From: Phytoseiulus persimilis
Taxonomy: Eukaryota; Arthropoda; Arachnida; Mesostigmata; Phytoseiidae
DNA: 64,000 bases
Assembly: GCA_037576195.1 (NCBI GenBank)
Contig: CM075101.1
Span: forward strand, 44,702,001-44,766,000
Direction: 5' to 3'
The notes below the pieces were generated by a model, which saw nothing but the letters and a program-made list of their open reading frames with translations, did no database searches and was not told where the DNA came from. Below are positions 36,158-49,100 of this stretch, piece by piece (positions within the stretch are counted from its first letter, which is position 1; every line of letters begins with the position of its first letter). A program made the position numbers and the translations under genes.

Positions 36158-39100
36158 ATGTCCGATCAGGATGGTGGCGCGACGCCTGTCGCCGATGCGC
36201 ATGACGAGGAGTCGAATCAACTCTACATCGTTGATGATGTGAGAAGTGATTCCAGACAGCCCCCTTCGGAAGGTTAGAGTTGACTGCACAAGGAGACAAT
36301 CAAACGATAACAGCCACCCATTGTTGGTTGAGAGGAATGCATCAAGAAACTCATCGCAATATAGACGCGAATAAATTACTCTGGCATTTGAGCATCGCGG
36401 CATTTAGACGCTCAATGAAACCCTTATTTGATTCATTCAGTTGGACCGTCTGGGGTGTCGACTACGACAGCTACTGGGAAATCGCAGGTGCCTCTTACGA
36501 ACAGGAAACGTAAAAGCGGTAGGTGTACGTTTCGACCGAGCATACCCGTGAATCACAGACGGGGCGTCTTTCAACGGGGCGCGTTCTCAACCTGACCTGC
36601 GCACGGTTGTGATTTCGAGAACTATCTGGATGAATCCGAATGCTCTTCCTGTGTCTTCCGCCCTCTAACTCATTCTGCTACCAAAGGCAAAACCAGCGTT
36701 GAAGGCTCCCCTACGAAGAAACAGAAAGGGCCTATGACATCTGAGATGGAGGAAGAGATGGCTCAAGCTGAGCGCAAAGACATCGACATGTTCCTCGAAG
36801 ACACTGCGGAACGGCACAATCTATCCGTGGCCAACGTTAAGAGCATACTCCGGGTAAATCAGCTCTACTCGGAAAGGAAGATAATTCCAATAAGGATGAT
36901 CGATTCCTATTTGCAAGAATGAACCATTCTCGATTCACTCTTTCTAGAGAATTGCTACCAACGAACACATGATGACTCTCTGGAAAAGCACCATGTCGGA
37001 AGACGCGAGTCAGGAGCTGCCGTTCGAGCCAAAAATCACTCGTGCCAAACTTCGAGAATTTAAAGCGAAGCACCCGGACATCGAAGAATCTCTTCTGCGC
37101 CGGTACGAAGGAGCCGATCCACGATATTCCCATAGGAAATCCATTTAGAAGCGCGGAAGCTTATATTTATGCTGCCTCCAATCAGAAGAGACACATTTCT
37201 CGTTTGAGAGACTTCTCGCGAACTGTCCTTCCTGGAGGATGTTCGGAGCGAATGAGGTGGAAATGAGAAGAATCTGAAGATCACACTCATCTTCTTGAAG
37301 GCTCATAACTCATATCTCCGCGGTTATGAAAGTCTTCGAACCGGGAGAGAGACCTCATATCGAAATCCCGGAATAATTTCTGGAAATTTCTGGGAAACCT
37401 CCGGAACTGGAGTGAAGGCTCACCGAATTCCATGGGTAATCTTTTTTTAATCTTCAATTTGAACGCATCCTTCTTCTTCAGATATCCTCAGCCATCTACG
37501 AGTAGAGCCTCGGATTTAGTCAAGCTACTGACCGAGGACTTTGGAGAAGAAGACGATGATGAGAACGAAGACGAGGAGTATCAACCCAGCGACGAGGAAG
37601 TGGTAAGCGGAAACCTTTCGACAGAGCAATCCCGAAAAACTTTCGAGGTGCTTTCGAACTTCCTGAGTCACGTGTTACATCTTTCCCCACAATACTGTGA
37701 ATGCACCCATGGGATCGGCGTCTGCTTCATCTTCAGCATCCGGTAAACGTGAATGAAGTGCGAGTTCTCGGTCCATGATCGCTGCACAGATTATCCCACT
37801 CCATCGAGTGATCCTGAAGAGGGCAGCACATCGAGATCATGACAGAAGCGGTTTCGTCCAGGAAAGTGTTCAAGTCGAAGAAACGGAAAATAACCATGGC
37901 TGAACCATTCCACGTGTATCCAGACAGCGATGTGACCTGTCCTTACTTCTCGATACGCCCGGCGGGATTGTTCGTTGCCACCGTGTTCCTCGCGACCGGT
38001 GTGGTTATGCTGATCAGTGCCCTCGTTTTAGAGAAATTCCCTGGCTACCATTCAGTCGCGAGTGCACAAGGCATCAATACTTTCGCCCTGTCGCTCTGTC
38101 TGATCCTCCCATCTGTTATTCTTCTCGCGGTCGAAGTCGATTACAGGAACACACATGGGGAGGGTTCAGATTCCTTCCATCTTGATTCGCCGCCGCTAAG
38201 CTTCAAGACAGACTGAAAATCGCTGCAGATTGGATAATATAGCGGCTCCCCTGACGAATGGGACGAACGGATTTACGAACACTTATCATCGTAACTGTTC
38301 TGCATTCCCTCTGATCGAAGTTAGCGGAGGTTGACGAGCTTCCTCTGATTTGCAAGGAGCTTGCTCGACGGATCTCTGCTCGATCATTTCCCATCGAGCG
38401 GAGTCGCAGAACTTCTTCCTTATATAGGCCAAATTTTCGAAGTCCAACTGATACGACGATTTGCTGCGTATTTTTCTCGAACCCATAACGATTGTTGCAG
38501 AGCGATGACGACAGTGAGGCGTCGATGTCAGTGCTCGGGGGATCGATGCCCAACTCACCGGCCTTCCCTTACGCACCGGACAGTCCTGCGAACGCTACGC
38601 CTGAGCCGGAAACGGTAAATTCTCGGAATAAATGACTTGTCAGAGAGGCTCGATGCGTTCATTGTGAATAATTGTCGTTCATTCAGTCCGGGATCCTAAT
38701 TCGTGTCCTCACTCAAAGGAGGAGACTATCGCACTTCGAACGCGCTCGAAACTTCCCTTAACTTCTGAAGCACTCGAGCAACTCGAGGCCAACTTCGTAG
38801 CTCCGGATATCACGGCCGACATGTACGATACGGATTGCGATGATGAAGAATGGAACGAATTCCTTCGGGAACTCATGAAACCTTCGCAGCATGTCGTGCA
38901 AGATGATGAAGATGCAGAAGATGAAGACCCGCCGTACAATGTTCTGGAAGATACCGAGGAGGTGGATGAACTTGATCTACGATTCGACCGCGCGACGAAA
39001 ATCTCGAAAGTGGAAATCAATGATCTCGTCAAAGAGCTGTGGGAAATGCCAGGCGGCTTCCCGTCATTCCCGGACGAAACCGACGACGAGGACATGGTGA

Positions 39101-42100
39101 ACATAACGAAAATGTGAGTTTTTTCAGGCCTCAGGAGGAGATGTTCTTGCCGATTTCAAGCACTGAAAGACTGTTCCGCAGCGAAACTAACGTAACTAAT
39201 TATTTAAGAGAGTAGATCAGGAGACCTAAAGCCTCGAGATATTTTCCAGACCCGCGCCACCCCTCTTCCAGGAAGCGAGCTTCTCAGGAAATCCGACAGG
39301 TTACATACCGGGGTCGATTCCGACTCCGACACCGCCACGGCCACCGGATGAGATTTCGCTTCCCCCCGACTCACTTCCGCAAACCCCATTGAGCGCACGC
39401 GTGGCGAACACAGCTGCGACGGCTACCCCATCATTCACTGAAGAAGTCACTACCAGAGCTCTGATGCTTCCCACTGTGAGCGTGGAGTTGACACCATCCC
39501 CTCACAGAATGCCTCACGTCACGGCCGATTCTTCGACGGTTCCGTTGAGACCCGGATCGAGGTCGTTTGAGGCATCAAAGACTCCGGTGAGGTTATCCCC
39601 GCTGGTCGTGGAGCCGGCCACGCCGCTTGGCAGTTCAACGAAGGCCTCCGCGAGCAATACATCCAGCCCGCTCTCATCGTTCCTGAAGCGACTTTCCCAT
39701 CCGGCCGGTGCGACCGCGACAAGCGATCTACTCAGTTACGCGTTCGCGTTCGCAATGCAGTCTCCGCAGAAAACCAACTCGCCGATGAAGATCACGAGTC
39801 AGTGAAGTTTCCAAGAAACCGTGTGGTTGCACCGTTGTCCCAGCTCGAAACCGATTCTGGTTTCGATTTCACTGCAGTCGCATCATGATCCCACGATTCC
39901 CCATTGCAGTTCAATCTGAGTCCGGTCCAACGCAGGAGATTCTCATCGAGAGAGAGCTGCCTCCAGAGATTGAAAGCCCTCAGATAGTGGTAACTCAGGG
40001 CGTACCCAAGGCAAACTCAACGCGAGCCGCGGTAGAACATCTTCCGACAAGCAGTGTTTCAACGAGTAGAGAAGAGGCGAAACGGCTGGTCGCTGCGAGT
40101 TTGCCCGAAACGGCTGTGGCGGTTGACGTTTTCATGAAGGACGGTATCTACTACCAAACAGCTTCTGAAACGAAGCTGACGCAGGAAGATCCGACTCAAT
40201 ACGAGATTTCTCAGGTGCGAAACATTCGGTTGGTCAAGGAGAGATGGAGCCCTGTTCAAGTTTCTATCGTGCTAAAGGCAGGAGACTCAGAGACTAAGTT
40301 TCCGCAGGACTTGCTGAACATCATCCGCAACGTCGAAGAGCGCTACAAGTTCGCCGTGGAAAGCCGTCAATTGGATTGTAACTCGAGAGAGAAAGGATTC
40401 ACTGCGGAGCTCATCGAAAGGCTCAGAGAACAAGTGAAGGTACGCTCCCGCTGTCGGTATTCCCTTGTCCATTCTTCCGATCGTCCCAATCTCTATTCCG
40501 GCTCTTCTGATCCCAACATCCACTACAGCCATCTCTAATTTCAAAGCCTAGCGAGCTGCTCTATCCCCAGCAGTTCTCTCATTCGGTATCATGACCTCTG
40601 AGGAAGATGGACCAAACTGAGTTGATCAACGCCTTATTCACAGATGTTTGTACAACTGGCAACTCAGTTGTCGATGCTCAGTTATGCGCATCCTCAACTG
40701 CAACGTTACGGTCAATTGAACGAGCAGTCTTTGGAACATCTTTCGCTCCTGTCTAAGGTCCAAAACAATCCGATCTTCGCACCGTTCAATCTTGCTCCTG
40801 GCTTGGCAATGATTGACAAGGTCAAGAGTCAGCTCGATGAGAACGGAGTTCATCCTGAATAGTAAGCTCAATCACAAAAACCGGTTCTCAAACTCGAGTT
40901 CCGGGAGTTTTTTCCTTTCGTCCCGCTGTATTTTCAATCATCTCCGATTTCAGCGAGAAGCTGGAGGCTCCCGAACCTTCGAACATCGAGAAACGGAAGA
41001 AGGGTGCCATCCTCAATCCCATACTGCCATCTCTGAAGAAACTGATTGCTTGGTCGAATGTTTTTTGTTTCCCAGAGCTCCTCCCGAAAGCTCAACTGAT
41101 AAGCGAGTTCGAGGATCGGACCTGGAAGTCTTCATCGAGTAAACCGGAAGAAAAGTTAGTCACCTTCGATGTTTCTTGGTGTGAGCACTTCAGATATTTC
41201 TCTTTTACCCTCGTATCCCAACGAGATACAAGCGCGGCGTTGTCTGACATTCCACAGCTTGATGGCATTGGGACTTGAGGCCTTCTTCCCCGAGATTGTG
41301 CATCGCTGTCCCAATCGCATCGCGCAGCTCATCCACGTGCACTATACGCCTCTCAAGCGACCCGCGCAGGTTCGTGTTTCCAAGATTTCACTGCTCTCCG
41401 GATGACCAACTTGATGCGGACCTTCGTCGGAATTCGTGAAGCCCAAGTAACCAATCTCTATGAATTCATTATTCAGATTTCCGAGCGTATCCGGCGGCTC
41501 ATCGATGCGGGCTTGGAACCCTCAGCGAATCCGGTTGCGTACTTTCGAGTCTACCGAAGGTGTCCGCCGGTCGAATGGAAGGCGAGGCGATTGATGTTAA
41601 CTCCCGTTGAGCACCCTCCGTACTCGGTACCCTCGTGGGTCAGAGCCATAAAACAGGGGAAAAACAGCAAGGTTAGTCTCGATTCTCCTCGCTACACTCC
41701 ATATGCTTTTGCATATCTTTTTCTTCCTGCGCTTCGTTCGAACGTGTCTGCCGCCATATTCTCCAAACGTCGTCAATGTCAGCTGACTGTCGTCACGCCG
41801 CGATCCTCCCGGATATCTCTCACCATCGTCAATGTTTTGTAGGAAGCGATCGACCAGCTCCGTCGTTCTCATTTGCAACCAATACTCCTTGCTCCGAGTC
41901 CGTCCCCGGAAAAACCGCAACAGGGCACAATAACAATCGTTACGACACAGCAGCAGCGAGACAGCCCACCTCCCTCCCGAATCCGACCGTCACCGGTCAA
42001 ACAAATCATTCAACCGATTCTGAAGAAGTACAAACTCTTGCCAAAACCAAACGCCATCTCCATGAGCAGCGGAGTGAACAGAGTGAGTAGAGCATGGAAG

Positions 42101-44339
42101 CAGGTACTGATTCCACGCACGTGGCGCTCGAGAAGGACGGGAGAGCCGTGACTCTCCGGGATCCTGGGAGGCTCGTGTCTCCGACTGCGTCGACGTAATG
42201 TAAACAATCACGGTTTCCTCCAGCCCGCGCTGAGCTCGACTCCGCTCTCGAAGTCCCGGAAGGAGGCGCTATTGCGGTTGATGCAGAAGGAGAAAGAGAT
42301 GCCAGAAGTTATATCGACTTCGAATTCCTTCCCGGAGCCCGACGTGGCTATCAACATCGATGTACCTCAAGTGAGATCAAGTTCTGACTGATTTACTCGA
42401 ACCCGCTTCCATTGAGGGAATTCGTCGAAGGATCGGAATCAAACTCATTCCGTCCTTCTGCTTCCAGAGCCCGACTTCAACGACTGAGGACCAAACCGCG
42501 GCTGCGGGCGCTTCTCCTGCCACAGAGGCTGTGGAAATTCCCGACGCCATATCGAACGTCCAACAAGAGGAGAACGGCAACAATAGCAGAGCGTTGGACA
42601 AAATCGAGCCGGAGAACAGCGCCGCGGAGGTGCAGGAGCAGCTGGACGCGTTGATGGCGGCTTCGAGCAAGATAACGAAAAATCCCAAATGTCCTAGAAA
42701 ACATCGTCAGCTGCTGAAGGCACGTGGAATGCGTCATTCTCCGAGAGCCCTCCAAATCCCCTCAAAGCGCATATCTGTGCCGAGAAATTCCTCGGTTCCC
42801 ACGTCAATGAATGTTTTGCAATGGAGTAGAGATTGAGAACGGGCACAAACCTTCGTTTCAGGATCTAGAAAGCACCCTGCCCCTTCTCGACAGCCAGCAA
42901 TTGAGAGCCGACGATGCCCGAGAGGATCAGTTCATTGCTAACTTTGTGACGAAAGCGAAAAAGTTCATAGATCAGGAGAAAATCCTCGAGTTGATCTGCA
43001 TCTTGAAGTCTTACAAGGATAATCTGAAGCAGGTGAAGGGATGCTTCGCTGATATTCGCCGATTGCTCGAACAAGACGCGGCCCATGGAAGAGAAATCCC
43101 TGATCTGCGGAATCAATCATCTCATGACCTATTTTCCAGATGTTCAGAAAGCTGGATGAATCCTTGACAAGTTGCCCAGCTCTGGTGGAAGATCTCGTGC
43201 TCTTCCTCGACTCAGAGCAAGCATTCTCAGCCGACCGATTTCAACAGCATCTACTATTTGCCAAGATGCGGCTCTTCATTCGCAAAGCGGAGATCCATTC
43301 AGGGTCCCCGCAACTAGCTCAGAAAATCCTCAAAGTCCTCAGGAATTGCATAAAGACGAACGCACAAGTCCAAGATGACCTCCAGGTCGCGTCCAGTGTT
43401 GTGAGCGCGGTCACCCCCATCCTGCGAGGTCAGCCCCATCTCTTGCAAGAATTTCTCGCCATGTTCCCCAATCAAAGGGTTGAAGAAAGGTGAGAATGGG
43501 GAGATATTCATCGATAGAATTCTCATATTCTCTATGGAGTGCTAGGAATCAATGAGTCCTTCAACAATCCGCAGTAGATTGACGGATTTCGATGAAATCG
43601 TTCTCCCGGATGATGGACCTAACGAGGAAACTACAGCGGAAGCTTTCGAAACGATCAAACTTCCCCCTTCTCCGGAGCCTATAGGAAGTAGGAAATGTCC
43701 TTGTGAGTGTCACAACAGCGATGATATCAAAATGGCCAACAGAGATCGTCACTGCTCCGGCTGCGGTGTTAAAGTAAGTGACTTAGCGCACCGATCCTGG
43801 TAGGATGCTCGCGGAACGATGAAGCTTCGAATGATTCCTTTTGCGACAATAACTGACAGAAGCCAATCCCATCAAGTTCATCGATGGCAAAGTCTTCCTG
43901 CAACTCGGAAAGACCACACGTCCCGCCACTGTCACCTATGTCGTAGAAGATGAGGAGCCTGAGGAGGAAGCGGAACCTCTCCCCGCTCAGAGAGCCGAAG
44001 CCGTAGTCATCGAGAGTTCCACGGAAAGTTCAGAGCAAGAGGCTCCGCCGTCTGATGCGACTCCGGCGAGCTTTTGGACCAGGTGAGCGCGAGGAGACAG
44101 TTCATTCGAACTCTTAGAGCTTCTACGTCTCGGAACAATTCAACATCATCTTGAAAACTGGATGCGAGATCCAACTATCACTTTTGAATCGTTCCAGGGA
44201 TCGGGACGCTCTGCTCCTATCTTCCTGGCAGAAACACAAAGGCGATGTTGTCAGCAGTTGCGAGGAGGTTGCGGACGAACTCAAAATTGACAAGAATCTC
44301 GCTTTGGAGCGCTTGGACTTCCTTAAATCTTTTCTCTGA
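36158..44339 (+). CDS. GON4L: GON-4-like nuclear regulator
   Basis: Twenty exons, 1545 aa: 36158-36272, 36687-36853, 36948-37102, 37482-37602, 38501-38614, 38719-39113, 39250-39801, 39878-40439, 40644-40861, 40954-41178, 41258-41369, 41477-41671, 41843-42082, 42224-42370, 42468-42719, 42862-43032, 43140-43489, 43575-43773, 43877-44082, 44198-44339. All phases close. GON4L is a nuclear transcriptional co-regulator that associates with YY1, SIN3A and HDAC1 in vertebrates; the fly homologue is muscle wasted. Matching blocks, in order, are RHNLSVANVKSIL with FEPKITRAKLRE; LRTRSKLPL with FVAPDITADMYD; an acidic stretch ending YNVLEDTEEVDEL; SNVFCFPELLPKA; VEHPPYSVPSWVRA; the PAH-like helical region (FRKLDESL, LLQEFLAMFPNQ); a Cys/His cluster CPCECH with CSGCGVKF; LGKTTRPATVTY; and a C-terminal SANT-like segment. 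Intron 15 has no GT donor at the homology boundary; GC at 42720 fits phase. Confidence 0.93.
37839..38216 (+). CDS. Putative nested two-TM membrane protein
   Basis: ATG-initiated 125-aa frame inside GON4L intron 4 (37603-38500), same strand. It has a basic N-terminus (RKVFKSKKRKI), then two strong hydrophobic segments (about residues 47-67, ATVFLATGVVMLISALVL, and about 83-102, FALSLCLILPSVILLAVEV), and a polar C-terminus. This two-helix layout resembles the TMEM230/TMEM134 (DUF872) group, but the sequence match is weak. It could be a nested intronless gene, a retrocopy, or retained-intron noise. The clear hydrophobic periodicity argues for coding. No AATAAA is obvious before the next GON4L exon. 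Confidence 0.4.
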   Translation: MTEAVSSRKVFKSKKRKITMAEPFHVYPDSDVTCPYFSIRPAGLFVATVFLATGVVMLISALVLEKFPGYHSVASAQGINTFALSLCLILPSVILLAVEVDYRNTHGEGSDSFHLDSPPLSFKTD

Positions 44340-44584
44340 TCCGAGGAAGTGTTGGACTGGCATCATCGTTCATTGCTTTTGTGATGTTGCCTCCTGTAAT
44401 TTGGAGGCTCACCGTAGTCAACATTCTACCTGTCTTGTCTGTTGGGAATTTCCGGCATTTTGTAAATAAGCGTATCGTTGATGAGACGCAGCTATTCGAG
44501 AGTCACTAGGCTAACGGTTGGAAGGAGTGGTGAAGAAATGTGAATACGACAGAGCGGTTGACCCCAGGGGCTGGTTCTCCCGTG

Positions 44585-44590
44585 AATAAA
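44585..44590 (+). terminator. Polyadenylation signal, GON4L
   Basis: AATAAA lies ~245 bases after the GON4L stop codon. Confidence 0.6.
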
Positions 44591-44599
44591 TACTCCGTT

Positions 44600-46180
44600 C
44601 CACTTCACAGAGGAGTCTCTCTTTATTCCGCACATGACAAGGTGTCGGCAAGTAGCCGGCTCAGCAGCAGCCTTCCTAAGAGCCTCAATTTGTCTCTTTT
44701 TTCGAATAACGGAGAATGGACCTTTCAAAAGAAACATTGCATGATATAATTTCAATACTTATCACTTCAGAAGAAGCAAGATAGGAATACGAAAGTTACA
44801 TTGATCGTTGATCACTCCATAGTCCGAGAATAAATTTGCTCTCTCTGGACATCTCTCCTCGACTGACTCGAATTTATACTGTGTTATTACTTGAGAATCC
44901 TACTAATTCTATGTAGTTCTACTTAGGCGTCATATGTACACAGTTCCGGAGAGGAGCTCCGATTGATTGATTGATAGATATCATGATTCCTTCCCGGAGA
45001 ACGACTGTTTTTTTTTGTTTCGCCAAGTTTCTGATGGCTACAGCGTGGCGTTACTAGGTCTGCCCGACTTTATCTAGTCGCAACTCGTTTGACTTCGACA
45101 CCTCGGGAACTGATTTCACTTTCCGCCAAAAATCCCAAATTCACGAGTTTCGATCGACTGAAGGCTGGTTCTCGGAATGGGTCACTTCCGCTGCCGGCGT
45201 CGAGCGGGGGCGGAGGTTCCGAGCGGGATCCAATTGCAGAACTCAAACATTGTGAGCTATAGTAGTCGACCTGATCGGGCCCATCTTCTCCCGTGCAGGT
45301 CTCACACAAGCATATAAAGGTTTCGAACAATCTGTACGTTGCCCTCAATCAAAACACAACTTCGTCCACTGAGCAAAACATCGTACATATGCAGTGGAAG
45401 GAAACAAGGTGAAACAAAAACCGAGGAAGGCTCAAGGCTCAGCTTCCCGTCACGCCGGCTAAAGCTCGAGGGAGCAGTCGAAAGATCAATCTCTGAACGT
45501 CGTGCTTGATCCAAGCTCTTTCGATGTTATGTAGCACACTGATTCCGTGTGTATCCGCACCATCATAGCGCTCAAACACCAGTATACTTGAAACACTAAA
45601 TTTATTTCTACGAATGAAAAACTCAAAACAACCCGAAGGCAACGTGTAATGCAGGAGAGCTGAGAACACTCAGATCGAATCGATCAACGGTTCACGGATG
45701 ACAAACACAACATCGGTAGAACCACATGAATCTCCGCTTCTCCTGCACGCACCACACCAATTAACTCAGATGTTCTAAATAAAAGGGACTGCTCAAGCGA
45801 ACGAATGTTGAAGACAGAGCTGCGCTTAAGGTTATCATGAAATTCGCCGCTGTTGCTAAAGGGTTCAGAAGGCGGTGATGTTCACGAGCCATGAATAGAC
45901 TTCGTGAGGAAGGGTGTAGATGAATATTAAAACTATGGTTGTCGTAAACATTTTCTTGTGGCCTTATGCGACTTCTGCATCTCAGTCTGTGCCCATCTAT
46001 CGCCATTTTGAGAATTGCTCCCGTGTCAGACCTCATTAAATAAGCGCAACTATCTCGTTTTGTATCCAAACGAACGCCAGAGAGCGCTAGTGCTTTCCAA
46101 GCGTTCTCCAAAGAAAAACCTAGGTATTGTAGTACTCGGAGTGATTAAGGTTATGGTACAAGGTTGCTCAGCTACCTCCT
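44600..46180. other. Convergent region GON4L/CASC3, mostly 3' UTR
   Basis: Contains the 3' side of CASC3 on the minus strand. A minus-strand AATAAA at 45601-45606 would give a ~575-base 3' UTR. Minus-strand frames at 45070-45348, 45439-45669 and 45761-46111 lack recognisable domains. The last two would lie inside that UTR, so I did not call them as genes. Confidence 0.45.
45601..45606 (-). terminator. Candidate polyadenylation signal, CASC3
   Basis: AATAAA on the minus strand downstream of the CASC3 stop codon at 46181-46183. Confidence 0.5.
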
Positions 46181-49100
46181 CTAAGTCTCGAGGGGTGTGG
46201 GCTCGACCTGCTGGTGTTTCGCGTCCGGGGGAGGTTTGATGGGGATGGCGGCCTTCCTGCGAGGCTGCGATTGTTGTTGCTGATGAGCCATGTACATCTG
46301 CTGCGTGGCGGAGTAGTACGTGATGCCTCCAGGAGCCCCGTTGCTACCTGGTGCTGGTGCGTAGACCTCCGCCACGGGACCTTCGGGACTCATCATGTAA
46401 GGGTGTGCTGCCGGAGCCGGAGGCGCGATGTAAGCCGCGGCATGGTTCATGAACGGGTTCGGCTGGATGAAGTTCTGCGGGGGGCCAGCAGCTCCGTCGA
46501 ACTGGGGCACGAAGTACGGAGCGGGTCCCGGCGGCAGCTCGTAGTACGCTTGTTGCTGGGGGACATGCTGAGGAGGCATAGGTTGCTGAGAAGCGTGCGC
46601 TTGCCGTGGGGGGGCCGGCATCGAGTGATGCGCCGCCTGTTGGGGCTGCGCTTGAGCTGCAGCTGGCTGGCTTTGGGGCGGGGGTGCTGCAGCTTGAGGG
46701 GCGTCTCCTCTCGCTGCAGCCCGCTGCTGGGTGTAGCGTTTGCTTTCAGCCGTGGTTCCATCTGGAAGAAAACATTTCTCTGTAAGTCTCAGTGCATGGG
46801 GGAACGTGGGACAGGGAGATCGATCCGCGCAATAACTATCCGATCGGCAGTTACTCACTCTGCTGAGGGGCGTGCGGTCTTTTGTCATCGGACGGACGTC
46901 GCTGCTCAGCGAATTCGCCATTTCTGGCTTCCGTGGGCTTCCTCGTGCTGCGGGGTTCCTGCGTTCTTCCTGAACCGATTTTGCGGTCCTGTCTCATGAT
47001 GACCTCGCGATTGTCTCGGCCGCCCTCTCGAGCATCGCCTCTGCCAACTTCGCGGTTGTCCCGACCGCTCTCACGAACATCGCCTCTCCCAGCATCGCGG
47101 GGGTCTCTTCCGGCGTCGCGGGGGTCTCTTCCGGCTTCGCGGGGGTCTCTTCCGGCTTCGCGGGGGTCTCTTCCGGCGTCGCGGGGGTCTCTTCCGGCGT
47201 CGCGGGGGTCTCTTCCGGCGTCGCGGGGGTCTCTTCCGGCGTCGCGGGGGTCTCTTCCGGCGTCGCGGGCGTCCCCTCTTCCGGCATCCCGATTATCTCT
47301 GTACGAGTCTCGATTGTCTCTCCAGTTCTCCCGGTGGGGGTTCTCTCTGTGGAAGCTCTCTCGGTGTCCATTGTCGCGGAAATCTCGATGGTCGCCGCCG
47401 CCTCTTGGGCGGCCACCTCCGTTGTCTCTGTGGCCGTGGTCTCGATGTCCGCCGTTGTCACCTCCCCCCCAGCCGTCGTTCCTCGGCGGTTTCCTGCTGT
47501 CGAAGCGCTGGCTATCATGACGACTCGCATCGAGCTTGTTGCGCAAATCTGCAAGATGGAACGAAGTCAGAAAAGGCTTCGAAATCTCGTAAAGCATCGT
47601 GAGTTTGTTTCCTCGTGCAGTCAGCGAAATCGCCGCATGCGGATATGCTGAAATATTCGAGCGCTGGGATGGGTCTTGGACCATCAGCGCTCTGCTCTTG
47701 CATTACTCGAGCTCGAAAGCTCGCACGCTCTCAAACACCTCTTGCATAGATCGTTGCAGAGGCAGGCACGAACATGCAACGGCAGTCGAGGAACAGGCCA
47801 GTGCATTATCGCACATACCGTAACCTCCAGATCCGCGATGGTCACCAAATCGACCGGACCCCTCTCTGCGCCAACGCAGTTCTCGTTCTCCGCAACCGAT
47901 CAGTCTGCGTCCCGGATCCCTGTTTTCAGGGGCTTCCATTCGCCATTTCTCGTGCCCTACACCTCGGCGCCCGATGTCGCCTTGCTCCTGGGCGAAATCT
48001 CTCCTGGGCGGGCCCGATCCCCTCATAGCGTTATCGAACCGTGGGTTGTCGCTACGCGGAGGCGGTGGTCCAACCCCGAAGTTCTGAGCTTGATGAGGTG
48101 CAGGCAGAGGCGGCTGAGGATTCGCATGATTCCAGGCAGATGGATGGGTTGTGATCGGATAACTCGGCCCGGTAATCTCTGCCGCGGCAAGGGAAGGCAC
48201 GCAAACACACATGTTAGTACCACACAAGGTCCGTTAGTTGTTGTTAGAGGTTGAGAAAAGGGGGGGGGGGGGGGGAACAATCGAGAACGTAAGTAGGAGA
48301 GTTGGATTTTTGCCTGAGTTCTTACACGGGCGAAATCTCTCTGGCTTCGGGAACCCAACGGTAGGCCATACAATGAGGAAGTTGCGTTGACGCTGTTTCA
48401 ATGAAGACGATCACACGATCCTAGCGGAGACTAAGGATCGGGCGGGCCGCCCAAGATTGAAACAGCGTCACCGCGCCGGTGGTTACAAAAGAAAAGTTCA
48501 AGTTTGTGTTGTCTGCAGCTCCAGTGAACGTACCTCGTCTGTCTTTTCGGTTATTGTCCCGACCTTGATCCGAGCGACGCGGATCCTTCACTTCCGAACG
48601 ATCGCTCCTCTCAGGCCGTTCTCCTCGGTCGCTCTGTCGGCGATTGTCACGAGGATGCTCTTGCCTGTCCTCCCTGGCTTGGTGCTCCTTCGACTCCTTG
48701 AGGTTCTGCTGTTCGCGCGGTCTCTGCGCCGACGGCAAACAAGGGAAATCATCCTTCCGAGGGTGGAACTCTTTTTCTCGGCGCTCCTGGGCGTTGTGGG
48801 TCTTACCGTGGTACGCTTTTTCATCTTGCCAATCTCGCGTATACTTATTGGGTCCACGGCCGTACCTACGCCGCCTAGCAGCTCGCGGTGCTGATGACTC
48901 GTCGCGGATATCATAGCCGTACTGCTGAACGAGCTCGTCGCTGCTTTTCGGGCCTTGCTCGTTGGGGTCGAACATGTCGTGGTCCCATCGGTCCTTGGTT
49001 TCGCTCTGAAGGACTCGTTGGGTGCGACGATGTTCTGGACTGTCTTTCGAGCCGCCTGCGACTTCTGACTCTTCGGTCTCTTTGACCTTGTTGGCCTCTT

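Noticed and set aside
47098..47275. CRISPR-like regular repeat
   Set aside because: Contiguous 21-bp coding units without spacers in a eukaryotic gene.
46882..47520. 212-codon plus-strand Ser/Arg/Leu repeat frame
   Set aside because: Antisense shadow of the CASC3 DPRDAGR minisatellite.
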